A stretch of DNA of 64,000 nucleotides from Amyelois transitella (GCF_032362555.1 NC_083506.1:11393501-11457500), one strand, 5' to 3'; positions 32,641-45,432 are shown, counted from the stretch's first letter. The notes: generated by a model from the letters alone, not told the origin. Numbers and translations are program-made.

Positions 32641-33555
32641 TAACTCTGTTTCATCAAAGCGTAGGTATTTCCGATTAGTCTTAATTACGCAACGACTTAT
32701 TAAGAATAAAACATTTTCTGAACTAGTTTTTGCCTTCAGTTTTGTCTATCACAAAGACTCAAATTTATTTTTATCTTATTAATCATTTGTATAACTCACC
32801 ATTGGCCGCAAAAAATGTGTGAAAAAGCTGAACGTGAGCACGAAAGTGAGTCTTTACACACGGTTAATGTAGGTAGAGTAGGTAGGTATAAAAGCATATA
32901 TTTGTCCTAATTTTGAGGATAAAAGATCTCAAAAATCTGAATATGACGTTAGGAGTGAGCCTTGTATGTTAATTCATCATCTTGATGGCTTGTGTCCCGG
33001 TTACCTTCTCCCTGAAATTTGGTCCAAGCACACCTAATCATTATCCAGGAATGGGTAAGTCTTTAATATACCTACCTACACCATTCTTGTGTTATATGTG
33101 TAAGTCCGACACTTCTACATTTGGTTTACACGTAAAACATCGTAACTAAATCGATGACCAATGAGTGACCCAGCAAAGCAAATAATAAAAATCCACAAAT
33201 CTGCTCTTGACCGCGTTTCCTCTCACGTCAGCACACAATCTTCGCGGTTTGTTCGGTTCGGATGTTAGTATTGATAAACAAACAGACGAAACTTGTACAT
33301 TTGATGATATATATAATTAACCAACATGGATTGACTCTTATTTCGTCGTATTAGCGACTATATTACAATGAAATAGGCTAGTTAACACGTCTCTTTGCAA
33401 CAGAAGGTTGTAGCGGCTTTCAAGGGACCTTTGAGAACTCGTGACACTGGTCCAAAATTTGTTTATTTTATTATGAATTATGCTGGTATTGAATCATAGT
33501 TTCAATGACAATAACATTGAATTTTTCAAGCAACGAAGCAGTTTCAAGCATCTGT
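32641..33555. other. Spacer
   Basis: No gene or identified repeat. Confidence 0.4.
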
Positions 33556-33559
33556 AGTT

Positions 33560-33700
33560 CAATGTTCCCGTAACGCTGAAGACCGCAACAAATGGAGGCG
33601 CATCGCTGGGGCTGCATTATCCAAAGAAGACGCATCGTCATAAAACCACGACCACTCTGTCAAGAGTGAACGTTTGAGGAGGAACATTGAATTATTTATG
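33560..33700 (+). mobile_element. LINE ORF2 C terminus and 3' UTR fragment
   Basis: The plus strand encodes NAEDRNKWRRIAGAALSKED then ASS and stop, a typical last segment of a LINE reverse-transcriptase ORF. A 3' UTR with CGACCACTCTGTCAAGAGTG follows. It is 5' truncated and differs from families A and B. Confidence 0.6.
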
Positions 33701-34904
33701 AGGTTGCGGAGGTCAGATGGGAGATAGGAGAGCCTATTGGTATAAAAACGTAACTTACCCAATGCAGGATTGCTATCGAAGGTCAACTCTTATAGAAGGC
33801 TACTTTAGAGAAAAGATTTACCTGATATTAACGTCCGGAAGATGCTGAGAGGCTTGGCCTATTCAAATTAATTTATTATTATTCAGATATCATGATCCAC
33901 TTTGTTAGTAATATAGAAAACTTAGAGATAAGTGTTACTAGTAAATATCTACAGAACAATTTTTAATCTATAACATGTTTTTATACCTGAAACATCGATT
34001 TAGTAAATAACTATAAACTAAAACGATGACCTATACTTAATAGTGATGACTTGCTTATTTTCTGGCAACACCCATTGCTCCGGTCTTAATTATCTATAAG
34101 CAATGTAGTTATGAAATGCACAAATAAATTGCGCAGGCGCACAGTAAAGATTTGTTTTGTATGTAATATTCCAATTTACACAATTTAGTGTATGTGGACT
34201 TAAGTAAATGTATTTACTGTATTGTACACGATGGTATTTCCATTATTTGGACCACTGGCTTAGGCAATCGTGTTTTTAAACCCCCAGGGAGACAGATCCA
34301 CCAGTCTTGAAAAGACTGTGATTATGTGACATATGTACCTATGTATGTATTCTTAACCGATGCGTAAAGGTGTAGTCTTAAAATCTTTCAATGCCTTAGG
34401 TACTAAACACCATCACAAGTGGCTTTACTAACCTTCCGGTCATCGTCGTCTGTTACGTAGGAGGAAAGCGCTGCTCTCGCGTTTGCTTTCCAACAGTGCA
34501 CCCTTTTTTGACTTCCTACAAAATCTTTTTATTGTCCCTTTAATTCCTATTCCCCCTCTGCTAAGACCCGGCCAGCCATAATCCATAAGAAAAACGTGCT
34601 AGTTGTAATAAGCGCAACAAAATGCATAAACGCAATGCAATTTCTATCCGAGATGAATGCAATTGTTGATTAAACTCGTGGTTAGGCAAAACCGCACGCA
34701 CATTTCTCTGCGGCAAATAATTGAGATAAGGTAAGTGCTGGTATTCCCGTAATGGTACCAATAGCCGTGATCGGGTCAATTTTTATTTTTTTACTCAATT
34801 TTACCAATATTTTTTTTTTGCGGCAACATATTCTTGTTAAAATTTGTATCAATTTGAATGGCAGCACTGAATCAAATGTGCTTAGGCAAAACTTGAGGCG
34901 ACAA
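33701..34904. other. Spacer
   Basis: No gene was seen. A tiny family A remnant lies at 34290-34320. Confidence 0.4.
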
Positions 34905-34955
34905 AAACGAAAAAGGCGACTAAGGGATAGGCTAACAAACTTGGGATGAAGAATT
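34905..34955 (+). repeat. Family A fragment
   Basis: Only the AAAGGCGACTAAGGGATAGG block and its continuation to AACTTGGGATGA remain. Confidence 0.6.
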
Positions 34956-36228
34956 TTTTTTAATTCAATAATAATATCTGTGTATAACATAGATTTTTTG
35001 TTATAACAGTTGTACAATGATGTTTGGAACTAATAAATAAATAATATAATATATTTTTGTTAACTATGCAGGACAGGACTCTATTACTAAGCCTCCGCTG
35101 TCTGTCTGTTTGTCACCACATTATCTTAAACCACGGCAACTAAAAAGCTATCAAACTGTTTTTATAAATCTTAATTAAAATTATAAATTATAAATCCTAA
35201 GTAAGGTAAAATATTATATAAAGATTTGGAATCTCAATAAAAGTCACTTAAGTACAGCTGTCTCCTTTTATTTAAAAAAAATACCCTTAACACATTATCC
35301 TATTGGAAATTATCTGAGTCAGATTTATTTAATACTTAGATACCTACTTTAACAATAATTTACTAGTTGTATAGTACTTACTAAACTAAAATACAGATAT
35401 TATGCGCAAACAAATTGGTCTAGTGCCTATGTCAATCAATTAACTTAAAATCAAAAAAATATTTTCCAAACTTGCATTTATACAGTCCACATATTTTATT
35501 TATAGGTAGATATGGTCCTAATGGTAAATTTAATATGTATTCCCTATAAAGGTGACCAACAAACAGGTGACCTCAGCAACTTTGCCAAACCTTTGCTTGA
35601 ATTCAGCATGTAGTATAATTTATATGATGTCTATAGCTCTGAGTTTTGAGGCCAATTGCATCTAATATTCACCTGATAAATGATCTAATATTTACATTAT
35701 ATTCATTTGCAAAGTGTCATAATATTAAATTTGTGTAATTTGTCTGTATATATTTATTTATTTAATTAATAAAACAGACCACAACTAGTACAATGTTAAT
35801 GTTGAAATAAGGGACCGTATACAAAATCAGCTATATACCATTGACAATGATTTGCTTTCTGATGGAGATAAGAGGGTGCAACTAAATGTAAGCCTTCTGT
35901 GTAACAAAAGGACCAACAGCAAGTGACATAGTCGAGAACGAACACTTTCAATGTGTGTAACAAAAATATATAAACTCTGTGTTATCCTTTATCAATTGAT
36001 TGACTGACTAAGAGACAATATACAGCTCAAACTGCTGGTTTTAGGAGAAAGGAATTTGGTATAGCTCCTTATGTAGTCATGGTCAAATGATGCACTTAGG
36101 GAAAATTTCCCGAAATTCCGAGAATGGAAATTAACAGGCTTTTAGGTTAAATCCAAACCAAGCCATGGGCGTACTTTAGTTTCTGATGAAGCAGTCAAAA
36201 TATCAAACTTAACCTACTTAACTCTATG
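34956..36228. other. Probable CHRAC1 3' UTR and spacer
   Basis: An AATAAA on the minus strand at 35267-35272 could end a long CHRAC1 3' UTR, because no repeat interrupts 35270-36228. No gene is visible otherwise. Confidence 0.35.
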
Positions 36229-37167
36229 TCAGTCTTGATCATTTCCACTGGAACTTTCTTCTGTGCTCCCTTCATCACTGGACTCTGAAGATTCTTCATC
36301 GGAATTATCACCTCTTGCCGCTTTCTTTGCCATCAATTCTTTGTACTGTCGAACAGTGATTTTTTTTGGCATGATTTCCCTAAGGAAGTCAAGTGTGTCG
36401 TCTTGTTGTACAATTTCAGCAATGTGTTTGTATTCTAGTGCATTACCGTTGCTGTTTTTGTGTGCTCTTCTAGCTAAATCTGTTACAAAGAGTTCCTGAA
36501 AAGTAATATTACATTTCTTATTATCATGTAATCATTATCAATTCAAATTACTTAATTTATACAATCACCCTAATGGTTTTGTTTTGGTAACCTAAGTGTA
36601 GTGTATCTGGCACTTTAGAATTGAACCACTCCATATCTTTCCCATGGATGTCGTAAAAGGCAACTAAGGGACAGGCTTATCATCTAGGCTAACAACCTGC
36701 CATATTTGAATCTCAATTCCATTTTAAAGCCTGAATGTGAACTTTCAGTCTTTTCAGGACTGTTGCCCGCAAGAGATATGTATATTTTTATTCATTTATT
36801 TATTAATGGAAGTCTTACAGTCTAATTTATATGATATATAAGTAGTAATAATATATTGCGATTGCTAATTACATTACAATTATTATTTACAGTTTTAGTA
36901 TTTACAGTTACAATTATTATTTACAGGTTATTTGCAGAGAAAACATTTTACACGCAGCCTTCAGGTATAGCTACCTAAGGTTTTACATAACAAGTGATTT
37001 ATATGAAAAGATTTTAAAATAAATGTATAAAGTGCACTTACAGTTACTTTCGTTACTAAATAAAGTGGTTCGGGCCCAACCGCTTCGACATCAGGCGAAC
37101 TCTTCATTATAGTTTTCACCCTTGATAGCGGTAAATTAAAGTCTTTCTCCGTTTTAGGCGTTGCCAT
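36229..37167 (-). CDS. Chrac-16: CHRAC1 / CHRAC-16 histone-fold protein
   Basis: A histone-fold subunit that pairs with a CHRAC-14/POLE3-type partner in the CHRAC nucleosome-remodelling complex. Two exons (37042-37167 and 36229-36495) join in phase 0 and give 130 residues. The histone fold is seen in LPLSRVKTIMKSSPDVEAVG, LYLVTKVTELFVTDLARRAH and the LEYKHIAEIVQQDDTLDFL helix, in the order and spacing of the NF-YC-like family. The C terminus is an acidic Ser/Asp/Glu tail (SDEESSESSDEGSTEESSS), as in other CHRAC1 proteins. The length is normal for the family and there is no sign of damage. The 540-bp intron carries a family A repeat (36628-36790). Confidence 0.92.
36628..36790 (+). repeat. CATA-tailed short repeat (family A) in CHRAC1 intron
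   Basis: A plus-strand copy from CCACTCCATATCTTTCCCAT to GTTGCCCGCAAGAGATATGT, opposite in direction to the host gene. Confidence 0.75.
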
Positions 37168-38815
37168 TATTATTTATTGTATTCTGCTTGATATCGCTTT
37201 TTTTATTAGACTTTTAATAATAGATCGAAGCCTTGAATTTTAAAATGGCAAAACAAAGTTTACGATTAACATTGAAAGATAAGTATGATGCGATCAGTGT
37301 TACTAACTGTTACTCAAATTTCCCGACTTTTTAGAAGTTTCCCCAAATCTTAACGTTGTATCGTACCCAAATTATACTCTCCCCTATTCTTTAATAAAAC
37401 CCTACAAATGCCTCACCCCCAAAATTTTGTTGTACATTTCTTTTCTTTGTTGTGGCAAAAAAACTTCTTCGTGAGTTTATTTTTTCCAGTATCGAATTTT
37501 TATCATAATAAAATATTTAGGTATTGTAAAATGGTCAAATAATAGTTGTGGGTGCTTTTCTTTACCCTTTCTCGTGATTTTTTAGGACAACATCAAAAGT
37601 TCTTAAATCTGTTATTTTATTACTCTCCAACGATTAAACTTGTACTCGAAAACTTAATAAATATAACAAACACTTACTCCTCAAATTTTTGTTTCTTAGT
37701 CCCTCAATTTTGGGATAAAAACCATAAGAAATCTTGCGCATCATGAATGTTAACGTCATGTGTCAAATTCATGTCAAAGTTCTCAAAGTTTTTTTTTTTA
37801 TTTTATACCATTGACGTATTATAGTTGATCGAAGTTTTATACCTATGTTCTTTGTGTCAGTTACACCGATTTTTTTTCTGGGTTACCTAAGTATCTATGT
37901 ATATCTTAAGCTTAGCGGTTATATAGGTACTCTTTCTTTGTGCGGCGTAAGAAGCAAGTAAGAAGTGAACCGATAATATATGTAGTTTTTATTAATGGAT
38001 TACATATACATATATTTATATTAAGCTTAGAATATCCACTTAATTATAAACAATGAAATTACCAAAGATATTATACAGGTGACTTTTAATTCAACTGCAT
38101 AAATTTAACTGTTAAGTGTACTCATCTAAAGGATATTTAAAAACGTTAAAAGAAAAATATCGGTTCATATTTCATAAAGTATGAAAAAAATAAAAGTATC
38201 AAAATCCACGATCCTAAATACGTAATATTACCCCGGCCGGCGGAAAAGCGACGCGTAAGATTCAGAGGTCAACGACACAGTTATTCAGCTGAGCGATCTC
38301 GACAACTCTGTACTTGATCTTGATACCAGAAAAAAAAAATATATTTTAGACATTTATTTACATGTTTAGTTTTAATTTCTTTTTGTAGTATTGGTCTTTA
38401 ATAAAGCGTGTGACGTAGTTTTTGAGGGTTTTTTAAATGTGAAAATGATGACGTTTAATTTAAATAAAAATAGGCTCAAACGGCTCAGAAGCATGGGTAT
38501 AGTCTATGTTTAAAAGGACGCAGTTGTTTTAAATGTCACCCTGTATACCTACGGCTTTATTCAAAGAAGAGAAAAGAGTAGGTAGGTACTTGAGCAGCTT
38601 ACTTCATACAATCCTTTGATTAAAGGTTTAACACAAATTAACCTGTACAAAGACCTGTGCTAGAAGGTACCTTCCTATTATTATTTTAGAACTTGACTCT
38701 TGAATTTCTATAGGTATACCTACTTCAAAATTGTCTTTTGATTTGATAAAAATAAGTAAAGGAAATAAGGGAGAACCGCAAAATTTTATAAATTCGGCTA
38801 TTTCTTTTAACAAAC
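37168..38815. other. Spacer between CHRAC1 and esterase
   Basis: This holds the CHRAC1 promoter on its left and the esterase 3' end on its right. I see no gene or identified repeat. Confidence 0.45.
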
Positions 38816-40852
38816 TTAGAACTCGGTTCGTCTCTTGGGCAGTGGCGGTGGTGGTTTAGGTTGACGGTAATGTTGCTCGTAGATACTGTCCCAGAATCTC
38901 CCACGCTCCATCAGCAGAGAGGCTTTTAGTTCCATATGGTTACCAATGGACATATGAGGTGACCATTGCTCGGTCACAGGTGGCCACGAGGGAAGCGATG
39001 AACTTTTAGGTACAGGTTGGCTGGAAAAAAGATTATAAGCATTTTTCATCACTAGAAATGGTATCGCATTATACTGTACAATAGCGAATATTTCCCTATT
39101 TAGAAGAGCCTATTATGTAGTTGTATTGACTTTATGAGAATTTGTAAGACTTTTACCAAATATGATAAGGACCTTTTAGTTTTAGTAAATTTTCTTAGGG
39201 AAAAGATTTCGGAACTCACCCTTTCGATATGAAGTTATACCACAGCTCCCTCAAAACCTTTCGAATCCGAATCAGATTTTCGTCAAAAGGATTATTATAA
39301 ACTCCATCAAGAACAGCTCGCGATTGAGCAACATGATTCGCACCTTCAACAGTAAAATTTTTGTAACCTGTTGGTGTGCCATCAGATTCCACAAAAGAAA
39401 ATTCGTACAAATAAATGTTGTCATTTCCAGCAGCAACTTGGAGCTCAACTGCTTTCAAAGTAGGGTAAGCAAACAGAATATCTGTGTAATAATCGATGTA
39501 TCCATTTAAGGTGTCCTCGCCTATATCTTTGTCCCTAAAATAAAATTCCTTTATTCTCTTTGCCACTTTTTCTTTTTGTTCTTCGCTATTGAATTCCAAA
39601 TCTGCCGGTAAAAAGTCGGAAAATTTTTCATTCATCCTGTCTTTTACAAGTTCAAAATCACCTTTTTCCAAACTAAAATAATTTACTTTCAATAAGCCTT
39701 CCATATTAGTAATTCCATACAAAATAGGAACTTTAGTAAACTTTTTGCTTATCAGAATATTAAACGGTGTGTCGGTTAAAAAGGCATCATCTCTCCCTTC
39801 ACGCTCTATACAGGGAACGAATCCGAAAGTAGCATCTGTTTCGCTTAAATAAGTACGTGATGTAAGTTGGTCATACGAAGAACTCGTGTAAAATTTCTCT
39901 AACCTATAAACATCGTCGATTTCATCAAAATTCATTGATTTGGCGTGGGCTTTCGCCGTCTCAAGTGGGTCAATTTGCACAGCAGCCACCCGAAGCTACT
40001 TCCACTCTCTAGAATGGCTTTATGAAATAAACCTTTGGCTGCTGGCGACAATATAAGCAGTTCAGCAGACATAGAACCTGCACTATATCCCGCTATAGTT
40101 ACATCATCAGGGTTACCTCCATAACTTGCAATATTATTTTGCACCCATCGTAACAATGCCAGCTGGTCTTTCAGTCCAGCATTCCCGGGACTATTTTCTG
40201 TGCCCAAGCAGAGAAACCCGTGAATTCCCAAGCGGTAATTGAACGTTACTGCTATTACATCACTGTTATTTACTAAAGCTTTTGGCGTTAAACGGAGTCC
40301 GCTTCCAAGCTGGAAGGCACCGCCATGAACATAAACCAAGACTGGTAACTTCGTTTTCTTTGTATCTGGTAAAAAAATATTTGCAATAAGGCAGTTTTCA
40401 TCAATGTCCATATCTCTTACAAGCAGAGGACTTTGAGGACATACTATTTTATTGTCGATGGCATCGAAAGTATCTTGCCACTGCGGTGGCGGGAGTGGTG
40501 CCTGTGAAATATGAATATAGGTAAAAGAATTAGTTTGTTCGTTCCTGGCTGCTTAAAAGATAAATATTATATGTAAGTCGTGGCCATCACGGTTATGATT
40601 GATAATATTTTAGTACTTCATAATTCATGAAGTGTGGATGAATAAATATCAAGAACATACCCTGAATTTATGCTCTCCTTTAGGCGACGTAGCGTACGGT
40701 ACACCATAAAAGATGAACAAGTTTGTATCAACATCCTTGTATCCACGGATGGGACCTTGAGGCGTGTCCACAATCCTCCCTTCCCCCGATTTATTTTCTC
40801 TCACCCCATTTACCAAAATCACAACATAAAATAACAAAAGAAATTTCTTCAT
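38816..40852 (-). CDS. Secreted carboxylesterase, frameshifted
   Basis: An insect alpha/beta-hydrolase carboxylesterase that would cleave ester substrates such as odorants, hormones or xenobiotics outside the cell. Exons 40661-40852, 39220-40501 and 38816-39020 have good splice sites and total about 558 codons, the usual length. A signal peptide (MKKFLLLFYVVILVNG) starts it. The oxyanion loop VYVHGGAF is near residue 122, the catalytic Ser in GYSAGS near 204 and a plausible catalytic His in EGANHVAQS. The C terminus is Pro-rich (PKPPPPLPKRR). The reading frame shifts by one base between about 39985 and 39998, right after ILESGSS, so no continuous product can be made from this sequence. This is a young pseudogene, a null allele or an assembly error; everything around it looks well conserved. 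Confidence 0.88.
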
Positions 40853-41204
40853 AGCTGTACGCACAATGCCAGTCGTTTGTCTACTGAATTATAAATATTA
40901 TGGTAATTTTATAGATAATGATATGGATAGTCACAAAAAAGATAAGAAACCGGCATTTATTACACAGACGAAGGCCCGGTATAAAAGTGTCGTAGGTACC
41001 AAATTACGATTTGTGTGTATTGTTTATACTAAGCGTGATTATTCATTTAAATTTGATACGCACATATGAACTTACATACATGAATAATTACGTAGACGGT
41101 GTGGATGCAAGAAATGTGAAAAAGTCACAGAGCAATATTAACATCTTCGAGAAGCTAGCAAGTCGTTCTATGTGCTTATAAATGTTCTTGAGATTATACT
41201 CAGT
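40853..41204. other. Esterase 5' flank
   Basis: The esterase promoter should lie here. No specific element was recognised. Confidence 0.35.
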
Positions 41205-42125
41205 AATAGGCTATTTGACAAAGTTCTAAAAACTATCTTAGGCTATTTATTTGTTTATAAGGAGCCCTACAAAAATACTTTTCTGCCTTTATTGCAGCTA
41301 TTTCATAAAAAAATCGAAAAAGAAAATGCAATATTCAAATATGCCGCCAAAACGCGACTTTTAGCAACATGGCGGCCATGGCATGCAGTGACGTAAATTT
41401 CGTGTAAATATCATACAAAGCTTGTTGGTGTTTCGAAAAGTTTTGATTTTCTCTTGTTTTATTTAACTTGTGCCACGTCATATGTGTGAAAATTATTGAG
41501 TTCCTATAAATGTTGTGCAGTGCCTAAATGCACAAATACAACAATAAAATCTTCTATGAAATCGTTTTTTTCTATTTTCTATGGATTTGAATATTCGCAA
41601 GAAGTGGTTTCAGATCATGATCTAAGATCAGTGGTTACCAAGATATACTTACATTGATGTTTTCACATTCCTCAGTTCGGCAGCATAGAAATCTGGATTG
41701 TCTTTGAAGAAGACGCCAACCATTATTGGGTCCACTTTTGCCAAAAGTGGACCTACCAAAAGTCTTTTGGTAGGTTTCGACTGTCAGCTTTCGCGAAATT
41801 GGTTTCCATTATTAAATACCTATGTTATCTGAGTAATCCTGAGCGATCAAACACTTATAAAATCTTGAAAAATAATAGCGAACACTAAGGAACAGTACGA
41901 TCCACAGTCTGTTTATGGATAATTGACGTCATAATAGTAATAGCCAATCACGTTCGTTTTTAGTCACGTGACAGCTGCATAAAAAAGCCTAACTTTCTGA
42001 GACGGATTTTGTTAAAATAATGCAATATTTTTATCTCGCGTTATTACAAATCGCTCCAAAACAATAATATTAAGACTGATGACATAAAATAAATGTATAT
42101 TTTTGTTACAGTCAAATAGCCTATT
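41205..42125 (+). mobile_element. THAP-derived TIR element (P-like), non-autonomous
   Basis: Perfect 15-bp terminal inverted repeats (AATAGGCTATTTGAC at 41205-41219 and its complement at 42111-42125) bound a 921-bp segment. Inside, plus-strand codons from about 41508 read KCCAVPKCTNTTIKSSMK, the start of a THAP zinc finger, the DNA-binding domain of P-element transposases. The frame then decays, and no transposase catalytic region remains. No clear target duplication was seen, so the exact outer edge may be a few bases off. Confidence 0.6.
41729..41774. repeat. Twin back-to-back palindromes
   Basis: Two near-perfect inverted repeats share two bases: 12-bp arms GGTCCACTTTTG/CAAAAGTGGACC with a 1-base centre (41729-41753), and 11-bp arms CCTACCAAAAG/CTTTTGGTAGG with a 1-base centre (41752-41774). 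Confidence 0.9.
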
Positions 42126-43320
42126 CTTTTAATCTGGTTTGGATACCATTTAGTACATCATAGTTTTATTGTACTAGATACCTTTAAGTACGTTTTCCAG
42201 TAAGAACATTTCGTGGTCTGAGATGACCCAGTCGCCTGTTTAATTTTGTGTAGCAATGTTTACTCCGTGTGGATGGACCTAGCAGTTGTGTGAACTATAG
42301 GAGATAGCGGTCTAGCGGTCGGTATACATAGTTTTTCTACACTAGCTGTCCCCGCAAACGTTATCTTGCCATAATTTTTTTTTTAAATAATTTCTAGTTT
42401 AAAAAAAGTTAAGGGTGGACAACCTTTATCACTAAGGGGTATGAAAAATAGATGTTGGCCGATTCTCAGACCTACTCAATATGCTCACAAAATTTCATGA
42501 GTATCGGTCAAGCCGTTTCGGAGTAGTACGGGAATAAACATTGTGACACGAGAATTTTATATATAAGATTACAGAATGATTACCTGTAATAAATTGTTTT
42601 TTTTTCTTATGTAGTTTTAAAAGCAGACGATTGTGTTTTATAGTGCGAAGACTAATGCAGCGGGGACTTGAACCAAATAAGCATTTCCTATTGAATTGCT
42701 AAGTAAAAACCGTTTGTTGCTTTAAGGAATACCTAGTTTTCAAAGATACAACTCTTAAATTTTCTAGTTACCTTCAAATATAAAAATTATCAGTCGTTGC
42801 CTACCTACTATAAATCACATATAATAGTCCTACCTATATTACTTTCGCTTATTTAGTTCTTCTAAAATATTTCGTGCTTATTTTACTAGAGGTAGATGTA
42901 GTCCGTTATTAGGTATACCACATGACATGACGGTCCAAAGTACTGATGATGTCATGATGAAGTATATTTCCGCTAACACTCATTGGCTGATATAGTACCT
43001 GTAGTTACGCCGTCACGAGAGACCATGATTCATGTATATAATGCGATTGCATGTCATGGCTAATTTATTGCAAGTAATGTAGGATCATTGCTATGAAAGA
43101 AGTCCCTAACTGAGAACCTACTCCTTAATGTCGGTTAAGGAACGTGCGTATCTTATTTTTTTTATGAAATAAATTCTTTAGGGTTGACTTTTGGTATATT
43201 TTGCATTTACGTAAAATAGTATTTATTTATCTATACAAGTTAGATTCTGATCTCAAGGGAGGTATCCCTAACAATGATGAAAGATAAAATAAAAAAGAAA
43301 AAAATTTTGGTCTTAACGCT
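42126..43320. other. Spacer with one Helitron
   Basis: Apart from the Helitron at 42342-42568 I see no gene or repeat here. Confidence 0.4.
42342..42568 (-). mobile_element. Helitron type H2
   Basis: A minus-strand copy: its 5' end TCTTATATATAAAATTCTCG is at the right and its 3' end GGGGACAGCTAG at the left. It matches 26537-26770 along its length. Confidence 0.78.
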
Positions 43321-43326
43321 AGCTGT

Positions 43327-43333
43327 CTTTATT
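43327..43333 (-). terminator. Arginine kinase poly(A) signal
   Basis: AATAAA on the minus strand about 180 bases after the stop codon, inside a GC-rich 3' UTR. Confidence 0.6.
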
Positions 43334-43508
43334 TTCCATTTCCTTATAGAAAATACTTTACGAAACAGTAATATTGGGCCGCCCGCGTGCCCGGGCGCCG
43401 CTCAGGGCGCCGCTGACTAGTGTCGCCCTCCGACCCTTCACATCCAATACTTATGTGAAAACGATAAATAATACAAAAAATACTGATAGCGCGAGATCGT
43501 TAAACATC

Positions 43509-44940
43509 TTAGAGGGACTTCTCGATTTTGATCAGTTCCGCGATGCCGTCGTACATTTCCTTGACGGCTTCGTACTCGGTGAGCCCCATGCGCCTCTTGT
43601 TCGAGATGTCGTAGACGCCGCCCTCGGCCTCGGTGTGCTCCCCGCGGGTGCCGCGCACCTGCAAGTGGTACTTCGACGCGACCTCCTCCAGCTTCGCCTT
43701 GTCGGCCGCCAGCTTCGGCAGCTTGATGTGCACGGACGCACGCACTGTGGTTCCCAAGTTGGTGGGGCAGAAGGTCAGGAAACCGAGACGTTCATTGTGC
43801 GAGAACGGAATCCTCTTCTCAATATCATTCACGGCTGTCACCAGCCTCTTGTACACCTGCTTCAGGTCACCACCCATCTGCATAGAGATCAGGCGGAGAT
43901 GGTCCTCCTCATTGCACCAAACCAAGAAGGTCTTGTTCTCGTTGTGGTAGATACCACGGCCGGTGGGCCAGAATCGGCAAGCATTGGCGGCCTGGAGGAA
44001 ACGGTCTCCCTCCTTGAACAGGAAGTGGTCATCGATCAACTGTTGCTGTGTCTCCTTGGACATGCCTGTGAGTGGGTAGAAAGTGCCTTTCAGTTCACCT
44101 TCCAGTCCAGAGAGAGTGGATGCAACTTTCTCTTCCATCTCCTTGTACTGGGCCTCTGTCAAGCAGGGGTTGAAGGGGTAGCCTTCCATAGAGCGACCAC
44201 AGCGGACACGGGTGGAAACAATGAATTCACCAGCAGCATCCAAGTTTCCAAGGGTCTCGACATCACCCCAGTTCTTAGGTGGGTGTTTGTCGGTTTTCTT
44301 GAAACCATTGTGGTAATCCTCAATGATGGGGTCGAACAAGTCAGCAAAGACTACATATGCCTCAGCATCAGGGGCATAGATTCCCACACCTGAGTCTAAG
44401 TTCTCAACACCTGAAAAAGAAAGGAGTTAAACATTAAAAGGTGCTCTAACTAAACACATAACAAGATTTTTTTTTTGCCAATACTATATTTCAAACTTTG
44501 GTAATCACAGTTACAATATTTCAGTACCATTTAGTCAAATCAGGTAAAAGTTCAGTTTTTATCAAAAATTATCAAATACCTACTAAATATTGCTTTCATG
44601 GCTGATAATGTTGATTGTGATATCAAGAATATCTAGGTACATTTCATACATTTTCCCCATATACCTATAGGTAGATTTAATATTAAGTCACTTACATAAC
44701 AAGTGAAATTGTCTAAAATCAAGTTGGCTGCTGATCTTCAAAGATTGAACATTGAACTAACCTGACTGGATGCAATCCAAGAGAGTTGAACCAAAGGAGG
44801 TCTTCTTGTTCTTGAGAGCATCAAATACCTCCCTGGTGAGGTATTTCTTCAGCAGCGACTTTGAGTCTGAGGCGGCGAGCTTGCTGAAGCCAGCCTCCAA
44901 TTTTTCAAGGGTTGCGGCGTCCACCATTGCTGCTGCTTTT
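43509..44940 (-). CDS. Argk: Arginine kinase, common exons
   Basis: A phosphagen kinase that transfers phosphate between ATP and arginine to buffer energy in muscle, nerve and sperm. Two exons, 44762-44940 and 43509-44410, join in phase; from the ATG at 44927 they encode exactly 355 residues, the standard invertebrate length. Diagnostic sequences include [20 protein letters not shown], the NEEDHLR motif near residue 225, the reactive Cys in [12 protein letters not shown] near 271 and the [19 protein letters not shown] loop. Codons are strongly GC-ending, as expected for a highly expressed gene, which also creates a long open frame on the other strand. The acceptor at 44941-44942 lies 13 bases before this ATG, and those 13 bases (encoding KAAA) are open and in phase with two upstream first exons. 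Confidence 0.97.
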
Positions 44941-45099
44941 CTGTAAAAAAAGACCAAACACTTTGGTACATACTTTTATCATTTTTCTTCACTCATAAGT
45001 ATCAAAAAATATGTCTAACGCTTTTAACGCCGCACATGTTGCCCGAGTACACATATTTATTTAATCTGTTAAGTAATCAATTAAAGAAACAACTCAGAT

Positions 45100-45240
45100 A
45101 GTATTCACCGAAGAAAATTGACGAAAACTAAAATGGAATTTTTAAAATTTTACGAAAGCCGCCTTCCGTTCGATGTGTTTTTTTGTCTATGTCTTGTTGT
45201 CATCAATATTTTTTTTGTATAGAAAATAGTGACGTACCCT
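45100..45240 (-). promoter_or_regulatory. Possible third Argk promoter / untranslated exon
   Basis: A donor-like TTCGGTGAAT near 45108-45117 (minus strand) could end a non-coding exon feeding the 44941 acceptor, which would give the plain 355-aa enzyme from the ATG at 44927. Weak evidence. Confidence 0.3.
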
Positions 45241-45432
45241 GTATTTCTTGAATCGAGTGGCTCCGCCGAATAACTATTTCAAAACAATAAAAAAAACTTA
45301 TTGCCTTTTCACCTAAATGTTACATTTTAATTTTATTTCAAAGCCAAAGTAACTACGACTGTTTTGTAAAAAAAAATATTCTAAAACCACTAAATAATGA
45401 TTACTAAGTTATAGTTATCAAAAATTACAAAC

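Noticed and set aside
43374-44393. A 339-codon open frame on the plus strand
   Set aside because: It lies wholly antisense to the arginine kinase exon and is a by-product of that gene's strong GC-ending codon bias.
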